From Alloalcanivorax xiamenensis (lineage in GTDB: Bacteria > Pseudomonadota > Gammaproteobacteria > Pseudomonadales > Alcanivoracaceae), in the NCBI RefSeq assembly GCF_009846745.1, contig NZ_AQPF01000003.1, positions 62,001 to 126,000 on the forward strand: DNA of 64,000 nt, given 5' to 3'. A program made the translations under genes and the position numbers. The first letter of the stretch is position 1. The number at the start of each line of letters is the position of its first letter. The notes under the pieces were generated by a model. That model did no database searches. It was not told the origin of the DNA and saw only the letters and a program-made list of their open reading frames with translations. Below, one piece after another: positions 10,161 to 18,293 of the stretch.

Positions 10161-11318
10161 ATGAAAACAAAGCTGAAAACCCTGGCGGTGGGCGCCGTGG
10201 CGGCGCTGGGTCTGACCTCCCTGTCCCCAGTCGTGAAGGCGGAAGACCCGATTCGCATCGGTTCATTCCTCTCCGTTACCGGCCCGGCCGCGTTTCTCGG
10301 CGACCCGGAACTGAAAACCCTGGAACTGTATGTAGACCAACTGAACGAAAACGGCGGCCTGCTGGGCCGCGAGGTTCAATTGGTTCACTACGACGATTCC
10401 GGAGACGCGTCCAAAGCCCGGACCTTCGTTACCCGCCTGCTGCGGCAGGACAAGGTCGATCTCATCATCGGCGGCAGTACCACCGGCGCCACCATGGCGG
10501 CGGTGCCAGTGATTGAACAGGCCCGTGTGCCTTTCATTTCCCTGGCCGGCGCGGAAACCATCTCCACCCCGGTGAAGAAATGGGTGTTCAAGATGCCGCA
10601 ATCCGATCGCCAGGCCGCCCGGCGCGTACTCACCGACATGAAGGAACGAGGTCTCACCCATATCGGCCTGATTTCCGGTACCGGCGGCTTCGGCGCTTCC
10701 GGCCGTAACGTGACCCTGGAAGAAGCCAAGGCCATGGGGATCGAAGTGGTCGCCGACGAGACCTATAACCCGAAAGACACCGACGTCACCGCCCAGCTCA
10801 CCCGTATCCGCAATACCGAGGGCGTCCAGGCGGTGCTCAACTTCGACTTCGGCCAGGGCCCGGCCATCGTCACCAAGAACTACAAGCAACTGGGCATCGA
10901 ACTGCCGTTTTACCAATCCCATGGCGTCGCTTCCGACAGCTTCCTGAAACTGGCCGGCGACGCCGCCAATGGCCTGCGCCTGCCCGCCACCGCCTTGTTG
11001 GTGGCCGACACCATCCCTGATAACGATCCCCAACACGGCGTTGTCACCGGCTACAAACAGGCTTACGAGGATCGCTACAACAGTTCGGTGTCAACCTTTG
11101 GCGGCTACGCTTACGACGGCTTCCAGTTGGCGGTGCAAGCCATCAAACAGGCAGGCTCCACTGATCCGGCGAAAGTGCGTGACGCTCTGGAAAACATTCA
11201 GGGTTACGCAGGCGTCACCGGCACCTACCACCTGAGCCCCGAGGATCACATGGGGCTGTCCTATGATTCCTTCCGCATTCTCGAGGTGAAGGACGGCCAC
11301 TGGGCTCTGGTGGAATGA
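10161..11318 (+). CDS. HAAT-family ABC transporter substrate-binding protein
   Basis: The 385-residue periplasmic binding protein (LivK-like, Peripla_BP_6) has a clear Sec signal peptide in its first 24 residues ending SPVVKA-ED. The mature part starts IRIGSFLSVTGPAAFLGD, the ligand-cleft strand of the family, and has the two-lobe pattern of branched-chain and aromatic-acid binders. The ATG at 10161 is chosen because it has an AGGTG ribosome site and starts the signal peptide; an upstream in-frame ATG at 10080 would add a proline-rich tail. It is the first gene of a five-gene operon and is divergent from paaX, which suggests phenylacetate or a related aromatic acid as ligand; this is inference. 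Confidence 0.93.
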   Translation: MKTKLKTLAVGAVAALGLTSLSPVVKAEDPIRIGSFLSVTGPAAFLGDPELKTLELYVDQLNENGGLLGREVQLVHYDDSGDASKARTFVTRLLRQDKVDLIIGGSTTGATMAAVPVIEQARVPFISLAGAETISTPVKKWVFKMPQSDRQAARRVLTDMKERGLTHIGLISGTGGFGASGRNVTLEEAKAMGIEVVADETYNPKDTDVTAQLTRIRNTEGVQAVLNFDFGQGPAIVTKNYKQLGIELPFYQSHGVASDSFLKLAGDAANGLRLPATALLVADTIPDNDPQHGVVTGYKQAYEDRYNSSVSTFGGYAYDGFQLAVQAIKQAGSTDPAKVRDALENIQGYAGVTGTYHLSPEDHMGLSYDSFRILEVKDGHWALVE

Positions 11319-11388
11319 TCCGCCATCCGGGCGCCCCGGACGGCGCCCGGGCACTTGCTCACCGCTATCTTTCCGGGCAGGACCGAAC

Positions 11389-12264
11389 ATGTTCAGCGAG
11401 TTTTTCCAATTCACGTTCTCGGGGATCACCCTGGGCGCCATCTATGCCTTGGTGGCACTGGGTTTCACCCTGATCTACAACGCCAGCCATGTAATCAATT
11501 TCGCCCAGGGCGAGTTTCTAATGATCGGAGGCATGGGCACGGTGGTGCTGGTGGGAGCCGGCCTGCCTTTGCCGGCGGCCATGGTCGGCGCCCTGGTACT
11601 GGCGACCGTGGCCGGTATTCTACTGCATCGTCTGGCCATCGCACCGGCACGGGACGCCGACGTGGTGACGCTCATCATCATCACCATCGGCGCGTCCATC
11701 TTTCTGCGGGGCCTGGCCCAGTTTTTCTGGGGCAAGGAGTATCATGCGCTGCCCCGCTTCAGTGCCACCGAATCGCTTTCCATCGGCGGCGCCACCCTGT
11801 TGACGCAAAGCCTGTGGATCCTGGGTATCGCCGTGGTTCTGGTGGTGGCGCTGGCCCTGTTCTTCGGCCGCAGCCGGCTCGGCAAGGCGATTCTCGCCAC
11901 TTCCATGAACAAGGACGCCGCCCGGCTCGCCGGCATCAAGACCCAGGTTATCCTCGGCGTTGCCTTTGGTATTTCCGCGTTGCTCGGCGCCGCCGCCGGC
12001 CTGATCGTTACACCGATCACCTTCACCGCCTATGACGTCGGCATCATGCTGGGCCTGAAAGGCTTCGTCGCCGCCGCCATCGGCGGCCTGGGCAGCAGCA
12101 CCGGAGCCGTGGTCGGTGGTTTGTTATTGGGTTTGAGCGAAGCCTACACCGCCGGCTATATCTCCTCCGATTACAAGGACGCGGTGCCGTTCGTGATCAT
12201 CCTCGCCATTTTGTTTTTCCTGCCCAACGGTTTGTTCGGCAGCCGGGCCGCGGAGCGGGTGTGA
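11389..12264 (+). CDS. HAAT ABC transporter permease (LivH type)
   Basis: A 291-residue inner-membrane permease with eight or so hydrophobic helices. The family start GAIYALVALGFTLIYNASHVINFAQGE (quoted here in part: VALGFTLIYNASHVINFA) and the coupling-helix region SMNKDAARLAGIKT identify it as the LivH subunit. It pairs with the LivM-like protein encoded immediately downstream to form the channel. The stop codon TGA shares bases with the start of the next gene. Substrate specificity is set by the binding protein, not readable here. Confidence 0.94.
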   Translation: MFSEFFQFTFSGITLGAIYALVALGFTLIYNASHVINFAQGEFLMIGGMGTVVLVGAGLPLPAAMVGALVLATVAGILLHRLAIAPARDADVVTLIIITIGASIFLRGLAQFFWGKEYHALPRFSATESLSIGGATLLTQSLWILGIAVVLVVALALFFGRSRLGKAILATSMNKDAARLAGIKTQVILGVAFGISALLGAAAGLIVTPITFTAYDVGIMLGLKGFVAAAIGGLGSSTGAVVGGLLLGLSEAYTAGYISSDYKDAVPFVIILAILFFLPNGLFGSRAAERV

Positions 12265-13268
12265 TGAAGGAAGCGCGCGCGATGAAGAAGAATATTCTGA
12301 TCTCCCCTTATGGGGGCTTGCTGCTGTTGGCGCTGATGCTGGCACTGATGCCATTGGCGGTGAGTAACGATTTTCACTATGACCTGCTGACCAAGATCTG
12401 CCTCACCGCCACCGTGGCGGTGGGATTGAATCTGCTGGTGGGCTACGCCGGCCAGGTCAGCCTCGGCCACGCCGCCTTCTATGGTGCCGGCGCCTACGCC
12501 AGCGCCATTCTCACCAGCCAATACAATCTGAGCCCTATGGTGGCCCTGCTCAGCGCCGCCGCCGGCGTTGGCGTAATGGCCTGGCTGGTGGGGCGGCCGA
12601 TTCTGCACCTGAAAGGTCACTATCTTTCCATGGCCACCCTGGGCCTGGGCGTGATCGCCGCCATCGTACTCAACAACGAAGAGCAACTTACCGGTGGCCC
12701 GGACGGCGTCGGTCTGCCGCCGCTGTCCCTGTTCGGTCACGAGCTGAGCGTATTCGGCGAGTATCAGTTCGCCGGCCTGACATTCACCGGCGTGGAACTG
12801 TGGTATCTGCTTGCCGCCGCGGTCCTGGTGATCGCGGTCCTGCTGGCGCTGAACATCATCGACTCCCCGTTGGGCCGGGCCTTGCGTGCCCTGCACGGTT
12901 CCGAGATCGCCGCCCAGGTGGCAGGCGTGGACACCGCCAAATACAAGCTGCGTGTGTTTGTCATATCCGCTGTCTACGCCAGCGTCGCCGGCAGCCTTTA
13001 CGGCCACTACAGCGGCTTCATCACCCCCACCGTGGCGTCCTTCGAACATTCCATCGAACTGATTACCATCGTCGTACTTGGCGGAATGGCATCCACTTTC
13101 GGTGTCATCATCGGCGCCGCGATCCTGGTGCTCATTCCCCAGTTCCTTACCGATTTTCAGGAGCTGGAGATGGTGGTGTTCGGTGCTATTCTGATGGCGG
13201 TGATGATCTTTCTGCCGCGGGGCCTGCTGCCCAGCGTGCTCCAGCGACTGCAGCGAGGTGCCCAATGA
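12264..13268 (+). CDS. HAAT ABC transporter permease (LivM type)
   Basis: The second permease subunit, about 334 residues, has many membrane helices and the LivM signatures GLNLLVGYAGQVSLGHAAF and a coupling-loop ALRALHGSEIAAQVAGVD. The ATG at 12264 overlaps the livH-type stop in TGATG and has GGAG eight bases upstream; an ATG at 12282 behind AAGGAAG is an equally possible start and would shorten the product by six residues. Its own stop overlaps the ATG of the following ATPase gene. Confidence 0.93.
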   Translation: MKEARAMKKNILISPYGGLLLLALMLALMPLAVSNDFHYDLLTKICLTATVAVGLNLLVGYAGQVSLGHAAFYGAGAYASAILTSQYNLSPMVALLSAAAGVGVMAWLVGRPILHLKGHYLSMATLGLGVIAAIVLNNEEQLTGGPDGVGLPPLSLFGHELSVFGEYQFAGLTFTGVELWYLLAAAVLVIAVLLALNIIDSPLGRALRALHGSEIAAQVAGVDTAKYKLRVFVISAVYASVAGSLYGHYSGFITPTVASFEHSIELITIVVLGGMASTFGVIIGAAILVLIPQFLTDFQELEMVVFGAILMAVMIFLPRGLLPSVLQRLQRGAQ

Positions 13269-14059
13269 GCGCTCTGCTTTCCGTCACCCATCTGAGCAAG
13301 GAGTTCGGCGGCGTGCATGCCATCGAGGATCTGTCTTTCGAGGTACAACGTGGCCATGTGCACTCGATCATCGGCCCCAACGGCGCCGGTAAAACCACAT
13401 TGTTTAATCTGGTGACCGGTCTGTACCAGCCCAGCGACGGCGCGATCACCCTCGGGGGCCGCGACATCACTGGCCGGGCACCCCACAAGCTCTGCGAAAT
13501 GGGCATGGCCCGGACGTTTCAGAATCTGCAGATCTGCATGAACATGAGCGCGCTGGAAAACGTCATGCTGGGCCGTCACCGCCATCTCGGCAGCGGCGCG
13601 CTCGCCGCCATGCTCAAACTGCCGGGCTTGAGAAAGGCGGATCGAGCCTGCCGCGAACAATGCCGGGAGTTGATGCACTTCGTCGGCTGCGGCGATTATC
13701 AGGATCACGCCGCCTCCGCCATGCCCTACGGCGCACTCAAACGACTGGAGATCGCCCGGGCCCTGGCGGCGGAGCCCGATATTCTGCTGCTGGACGAACC
13801 CGCCGCCGGCCTCAACGCCACCGAAACCGACGCCTTGAAATCGGTGATTCAGAAGATCGCCGGTAAAGGCATCACCGTGGTGCTGGTGGAGCACGACATG
13901 AAACTGGTGATGAACGTATCCGATCATCTTTTGGTGATCAGCTACGGCCGCAAACTGGCGGAAGGCACTCCGGAGCAGATTCGCGAGCACCCCGAAGTCA
14001 TCGCCGCCTATCTCGGCGGCGGCGCTCGCGAACGTCAGGCACGGGAGGTCCCGGCATGA
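13265..14059 (+). CDS. HAAT ABC transporter ATP-binding protein (LivG type)
   Basis: The 264-residue ATPase carries Walker A GPNGAGKTTL (about residue 37), a family variant of the ABC signature (MPYGALKRLEIARAL, where LSGGQ-type residues are replaced as is common in LivG), Walker B ILLLDEPAAGL, and the switch histidine in VLVEHDM. The C-terminal extension after EGTPEQI is typical of LivG. It starts in an ATGA overlap with the previous permease and ends in an ATGA overlap with the second ATPase. Confidence 0.94.
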   Translation: MSALLSVTHLSKEFGGVHAIEDLSFEVQRGHVHSIIGPNGAGKTTLFNLVTGLYQPSDGAITLGGRDITGRAPHKLCEMGMARTFQNLQICMNMSALENVMLGRHRHLGSGALAAMLKLPGLRKADRACREQCRELMHFVGCGDYQDHAASAMPYGALKRLEIARALAAEPDILLLDEPAAGLNATETDALKSVIQKIAGKGITVVLVEHDMKLVMNVSDHLLVISYGRKLAEGTPEQIREHPEVIAAYLGGGARERQAREVPA

Positions 14060-14802
14060 CCAGCGCCGCCCCCTTCACTCCCCGTTCCGAGCCGACACCG
14101 TTACTGTCACTCAACAACATCACCAGCGCCTATGGCCGCATCGAGGTGCTTCACGAGCTGGGGCTGACCATAGCCCCCGGGGAAACCGTGGCCTTGGTGG
14201 GCGCCAACGGCGCCGGCAAGAGCACCCTGCTGCGGGTGATCTCCGGCCTGCAACCCGCCAGTGGGGAGATCCGCTTCAACGGCGGCGATTTGTCGCGCGG
14301 TGACGCCGCCGATCGCGTTCGCCGCGGCATCGTTCAAGTACCGGAGGGACGCCAGGTGTTCTCCGGACTGTCGGTGGAAGACAACTTGATGCTCGGTGCC
14401 TATACCCGGAACGACAAAGCCGCTATCGCCGAGGATCTGGAAAAGCAATATCAACGCTTTCCCATCCTCAAGGACAAGCGGCGCCAAACCGCCGGCACGC
14501 TGTCCGGAGGCCAACAGCAAATGTTGGCCATGGGTCGCGCCCTGATGGGACGGCCACGGCTGCTATTGCTGGACGAACCGAGCATGGGACTGGCGCCGCT
14601 GATCATCGAGCAGATCTTCGACATCGTGCGCGAATTGAAAGCAGAGGGCATTACCCAGTTCGTGGTCGAACAGAACGCCGCCGAAGCACTGGCGGTGGCC
14701 GATCGCGGTTATGTACTGGAAACCGGGCGCATCGTCGCCAGCGGAGAAGGCACCTCGCTGCTGGATAACGACAGCGTCAAGGCCGCCTATTTAGGCGGGT
14801 AA
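14056..14802 (+). CDS. HAAT ABC transporter ATP-binding protein (LivF type)
   Basis: The second ATPase of 248 residues has Walker A GANGAGKSTL, ABC signature LSGGQQQMLAMGRAL and Walker B LLLLDEPSMGLAPL, with the LivF motif VPEGRQVFSGLSVEDNL between them. The first about 14 residues before LLSLNNITSAYG are a non-conserved leader. It is the final gene of the operon; a rho-independent terminator follows 30 bases after the stop. The complete set of binding protein, two permeases and two ATPases should be a working importer. Confidence 0.94.
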   Translation: MTSAAPFTPRSEPTPLLSLNNITSAYGRIEVLHELGLTIAPGETVALVGANGAGKSTLLRVISGLQPASGEIRFNGGDLSRGDAADRVRRGIVQVPEGRQVFSGLSVEDNLMLGAYTRNDKAAIAEDLEKQYQRFPILKDKRRQTAGTLSGGQQQMLAMGRALMGRPRLLLLDEPSMGLAPLIIEQIFDIVRELKAEGITQFVVEQNAAEALAVADRGYVLETGRIVASGEGTSLLDNDSVKAAYLGG

Positions 14803-14831
14803 GTGATTTGAGTGAATGGCTTTTCGAGCAG

Positions 14832-14862
14832 GCGCCGTGCTGGCAGGCGCGGCGCTTTTTTT
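14832..14862 (+). terminator. Rho-independent terminator of the ABC transporter operon
   Basis: GCGCCG (14832-14837) pairs with CGGCGC (14850-14855), followed at once by seven T (14856-14862). It lies directly downstream of the last ATPase gene. Confidence 0.85.
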
Positions 14863-14930
14863 AGGTTCATCGCGGTTTCGCGGGCCACTGCGCTTCAATC
14901 ACGGGCACGGGCCTGGCTACCAACCGCTGT

Positions 14931-15075
14931 ATTCGCCAGCAAGCTGGTCTCCCACGGATCATGCCACGAAGCCGCTGTGGGAAGCTTGCTGGCAAGCGAA
15001 TCGCCAACAGTCCAGGGCCTTCGCGGCCAAACGGAGCGCCGCCCGGGCCGCTTCCCACAGCGGCTTCGTGGCATG
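14931..15075. repeat. REP-like palindromic repeat, copy 2
   Basis: This is the inverted counterpart of the element at 8732-8873, similar along its whole length. It reads ATTCGCCAGCAAGCTGG, then GAAGCCGCTGTGGGAAGC, TTGCTGGCAAGCGAAT and CACAGCGGCTTCGTGGC. Internal inverted repeats allow two hairpins back to back, as in REP pairs. A shorter related piece is at 15261-15298 (CATTCGCCAGCAAGCTGGC then CCCACAGCGACTTCGAAG). The whole gap 14803-15487 contains the terminator, these repeats and the palindrome at 15344-15434, and no gene. Confidence 0.78.
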
Positions 15076-15343
15076 ACAGGCCGTCGCGGAGCAACGCTAC
15101 AAATTGCTCCCGGCATTTTTTATGGCTCATCGCGAAATAGCGGAGGTGCGTTATGCCTTTGCTGGCCTTGGAGACCTGAACTCGGAGGTCACCACAGCGC
15201 CACTGTGGGGGCTTGTCCGGGCGGCGGGCCGCTGCAAGCAAATGTTAAGGCCCGCAAGCCCATTCGCCAGCAAGCTGGCTCCCACAGCGACTTCGAAGTC
15301 CGTCCATGCCAGCGATTGGAAAAGCACAGGCGTTAGCCCCTCA

Positions 15344-15434
15344 CCTCGAAGCGGAGCCGCGTTACGCCTTTGCGGGAACCTGCTTCACTAGTTTCCGCAA
15401 AGGCGTAACACGGCCCCGCTGTCCCTGATGGAGG
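15344..15434. repeat. Long palindromic element, copy 1 (about 90 bp)
   Basis: Arms of 30 bases (15350-15379 and 15391-15420) are inverted repeats with three mismatches around an 11-base loop; both contain ACGCCTTTGCGG or its complement. The flanks CCTCGA and GTCCCTGATGGAGG are also conserved in the second copy at 62280-62369, which is in the opposite orientation. It looks like a non-autonomous palindromic repeat; no transposase is in the window. Confidence 0.75.
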
Positions 15435-15487
15435 ATAATTCCAAATCCCTCCAAACCGCGATGAACCTTTTCTTTGCTCGCCCTTGA

Positions 15488-16312
15488 TCACCAGCTCAAC
15501 ACGATTTTGCCAACCATGTTCGCGGCGGGGATCATGCCGAGGTAACGGCTGTCATAACTGTTGTCGCGATTATCGCCCATAACAAAGAAGTGCCCATCCG
15601 GAACAACGTGATCGAATCGACGTCCCGGCCCGTCCGTCATCGAATACTGCACCGAATAGCTCTGGCCGCCGAGTGTTTCGGCGGCGAATCCCCCTACGTC
15701 CCGAAATACCGTGAGTACCGGCCCACCATTTATGACCAACTGTTTGTTCGCGTACTGAACATGGTCCCCCGGCAAACCGACCACCCGCATGACGAACAGC
15801 TGCCCGGCCATTTCCGGCGGACGGAACACGAACAACTCTCCCCGGCGTGGCGGTGTGCGTTCAGCCACTTCGGTTTCGTGCAGAGTCAGACCAAAAGCGC
15901 CATGGACGCCGTACCCCCAGCGCTGCATCACCGCGTAACCGCCCGGTTGCAGCGTCGGCGCCATGGAGGAGGACGGAATCCGGAACAGGTCAAACAGGAA
16001 CGCTCTCGCGGTGAAGATAACCACAACGAAGGCCAGTGGCAGGCTGAGCGCGCCCCACCAGGTGTTGAACCAGCGTCGCCGGCCATCGAAACGAACGCGC
16101 CCGGCAAGCACAAAGGCGTGCACCGCGGCGGCGATGGACACCAGCAGCCCGATACCGGATGGAACCCCCTGGCCGGCCAAGGCCAGATCCGCCCCACCGG
16201 CCGCCAGCATTGCCAGCAAATACACCAGCACCCACCACCAGCGTGACAGATAAACAAAGGCCAGCGGCGGCACCAACACGCCCATCACGGCGGCAAACCA
16301 GCGGTTCGGCAT
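15488..16312 (-). CDS. lepB: Signal peptidase I paralogue with an altered catalytic dyad
   Basis: The 274-residue S26-family protein has four hydrophobic N-terminal helices (about residues 8-110) and then a periplasmic peptidase domain. The nucleophile motif FRIPSSSMAPTL (Ser near 120), the GLPGD box and the C-terminal MGDNRDNSYDSRYLG are intact. The general-base lysine that normally precedes the conserved arginine (KRxVGLPGD) is methionine here, VMRVVGLPGD, read from an ATG codon. Unless another residue takes over, activity is doubtful. An ordinary lepB beside lepA is expected elsewhere in the genome. It stands alone on the reverse strand next to exported-protein genes. Confidence 0.85.
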   Translation of the reverse strand: MPNRWFAAVMGVLVPPLAFVYLSRWWWVLVYLLAMLAAGGADLALAGQGVPSGIGLLVSIAAAVHAFVLAGRVRFDGRRRWFNTWWGALSLPLAFVVVIFTARAFLFDLFRIPSSSMAPTLQPGGYAVMQRWGYGVHGAFGLTLHETEVAERTPPRRGELFVFRPPEMAGQLFVMRVVGLPGDHVQYANKQLVINGGPVLTVFRDVGGFAAETLGGQSYSVQYSMTDGPGRRFDHVVPDGHFFVMGDNRDNSYDSRYLGMIPAANMVGKIVLSW

Positions 16313-16346
16313 GTGTACTCCTTAATCAAAAAAAGAGAACGCGCGA

Positions 16347-18281
16347 TTACAGGGATGGCAAGCGCCAGTGCAACACCGACGACCCGGTGAGAGCATAAAG
16401 GCCACCGCCATCCGGGGCGAAGGACAATGCCGTCACGGAGACCGAAGTGGGCACGTTCAACGTGATCGGTGTACGCCCCGTACGCGCCTCCCACAACTGC
16501 ACGTGATTACCCGCCGCCATTGCCAGCCACCACCCTTCCGCCGACGCCGCCACCGCCGATACCCGGCTCTGGCCATCAAGCACCGCGGAATACAGGTACT
16601 CGGCTCTGGCGGTGTCGAAGACATGCAGTCCCACTAACGGGGCTTCGCTTTCTCCTTGCCCCCGATGCAATCGGAAACCTCCGGTAACCCACTGCCCCGA
16701 CGGTGACCCGACCGCCGGCCAGGGCGGGATGACGTCCCCGGATACGCTGCCCTCCGGCGTTCCTTCGTCGAAAACACGGCCAGAACGTTGTGGCGCCCGG
16801 ATCACGCGCGCCACCCGCCCCGACGCCGGATCCAGCTCCGCCATGCCATACTGATCCTGCACCCATACAGCGTCTCCCTGCCAGAGCACAGGCCGCGGGG
16901 GTTGACTGAAAAACGCCGCGCGGGGCACCTCCGCCACGGCATAGTGTCCCTTTCCACCCTTCTGTTCCCGGTAACGATAAATCCGGTCCACACGATCAGA
17001 GCAGAGTCGGGGGTGCCCGTGGGAATCCAGTTGCCAGGACATCCGCGCATCGGGGTCGGCGGCGGGCAACGACAGTGACACCGGCCGCGCCCCCTGCTGA
17101 TCGGATCGAAAACGAAACCAGTGTTTATCGCCACGGAACCACAAGGCCCCGGTGGCCGGGTCCAGGAACAGCGAGTCCACCCCCTGCCATCCCTGCCATA
17201 ACACTTCCAGACGTTGCTCCCTGGGCATCAAATGCCAAAGCTCGGCGATCCAGCCTTGTTCACCATCGAGCAACGCCGCCCGCTCCACACCAATAGCCAG
17301 GCTACCGTTGGCCAGAGCCTGCAGAGTTTTCGGTGTAAAGGGATCCGCGCTGGCGAGAGTATGGATCTCCGGCGTGATCGTCAGATCCGATTGAGTGGCA
17401 TACCGTAAACCAGGCTCTACTGGCCCCGGCGGTGGCGCCACGGGCCCATGCCAACGGGATGGGGTGTCGCTTAAACGGCGGGCCGCGCCAGGCAGTTCCA
17501 CATCCAGTGCGCGCATGACCTCACCGAACAGGTCCGCGGGAACCAGCGATTGGGAAAAAAGGGTCGGTACCCCATCCGCCGCCCACAGCCTCGGGTAGTC
17601 CGGATTGGGAAACCGCTGATCACGGAAAACATCGATCACCGTCGCCGTGGTGCCAAACACCGCCCCGGCATCAAACACGGTGACCGTCAATGTCACTTGC
17701 TGTTTGCCCTGCCGCCCCTGAGTCCACTCACGGACAGATTCGGCCCGTGCATATTCCGCCTGGGCCACCGGCAAGCGGGACAGCCTCTCTCGGGACACCT
17801 CGGTCCGCGCCCGGGCCTGATGGCGACGCCAGGTCCGTTCCTCGGCCGTTAGTGCGCCATCGGCTACCGCCGCATCCAGATCTCGCCCCTCCGGTGTCGA
17901 CGACAGCAGTGCCCGCCATTCTCCGTTTCTGGATAACAGCACCTCGAGCCAGGGCTCCTCAAGACTGTACAGCGGCGGCGTGCCTTGCTCGAACACCACC
18001 CCGTGATCCGCCAGCGCCTCCGCCACTACCGGCCAGACTCGACCATAGGGCGCCTGAACCAGAATATAGGCACGCTCCGAACCGATCAGGCGCCCCGGGT
18101 CCAGGGTCACCACGGGGATGCGCAAGGCATCCGGTGTGCGGCTACGCACACCGTCGTCCAGCACCCGCCAGGAGACGGCGGTCTCATCAGGAAAGGCCGG
18201 CATGGTCTCCTCCCCATGGCTCAAGGACGCCACCAGAACCGCCAGCCCCATCCCTGCCTGTTTTGTCCGCCGACCCAACAT
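16347..18281 (-). CDS. Large exported beta-propeller-like protein (hypothetical)
   Basis: The 644-residue product begins with a signal peptide (residues 1-24, GMGLAVLVASLSHG). The N-terminal half has an alpha/beta region rich in Arg and Glu around residues 130-190. The C-terminal half has several WD/PQQ-like strands, for example DAVWVQDQYGMAELDPASG and LHVFDTARAEYLYSAVLDG, suggesting a beta-propeller. The ATG at 18281 is chosen because GGAG lies six bases upstream; a TTG at 18293 is less likely. The gene follows the 18294 gene by 12 bases on the same strand, so both probably form an operon. Function unknown; perhaps a cell-envelope scaffold. Confidence 0.6.
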   Translation of the reverse strand: MLGRRTKQAGMGLAVLVASLSHGEETMPAFPDETAVSWRVLDDGVRSRTPDALRIPVVTLDPGRLIGSERAYILVQAPYGRVWPVVAEALADHGVVFEQGTPPLYSLEEPWLEVLLSRNGEWRALLSSTPEGRDLDAAVADGALTAEERTWRRHQARARTEVSRERLSRLPVAQAEYARAESVREWTQGRQGKQQVTLTVTVFDAGAVFGTTATVIDVFRDQRFPNPDYPRLWAADGVPTLFSQSLVPADLFGEVMRALDVELPGAARRLSDTPSRWHGPVAPPPGPVEPGLRYATQSDLTITPEIHTLASADPFTPKTLQALANGSLAIGVERAALLDGEQGWIAELWHLMPREQRLEVLWQGWQGVDSLFLDPATGALWFRGDKHWFRFRSDQQGARPVSLSLPAADPDARMSWQLDSHGHPRLCSDRVDRIYRYREQKGGKGHYAVAEVPRAAFFSQPPRPVLWQGDAVWVQDQYGMAELDPASGRVARVIRAPQRSGRVFDEGTPEGSVSGDVIPPWPAVGSPSGQWVTGGFRLHRGQGESEAPLVGLHVFDTARAEYLYSAVLDGQSRVSAVAASAEGWWLAMAAGNHVQLWEARTGRTPITLNVPTSVSVTALSFAPDGGGLYALTGSSVLHWRLPSL

Positions 18282-18293
18282 GGCGCGCTCCAA

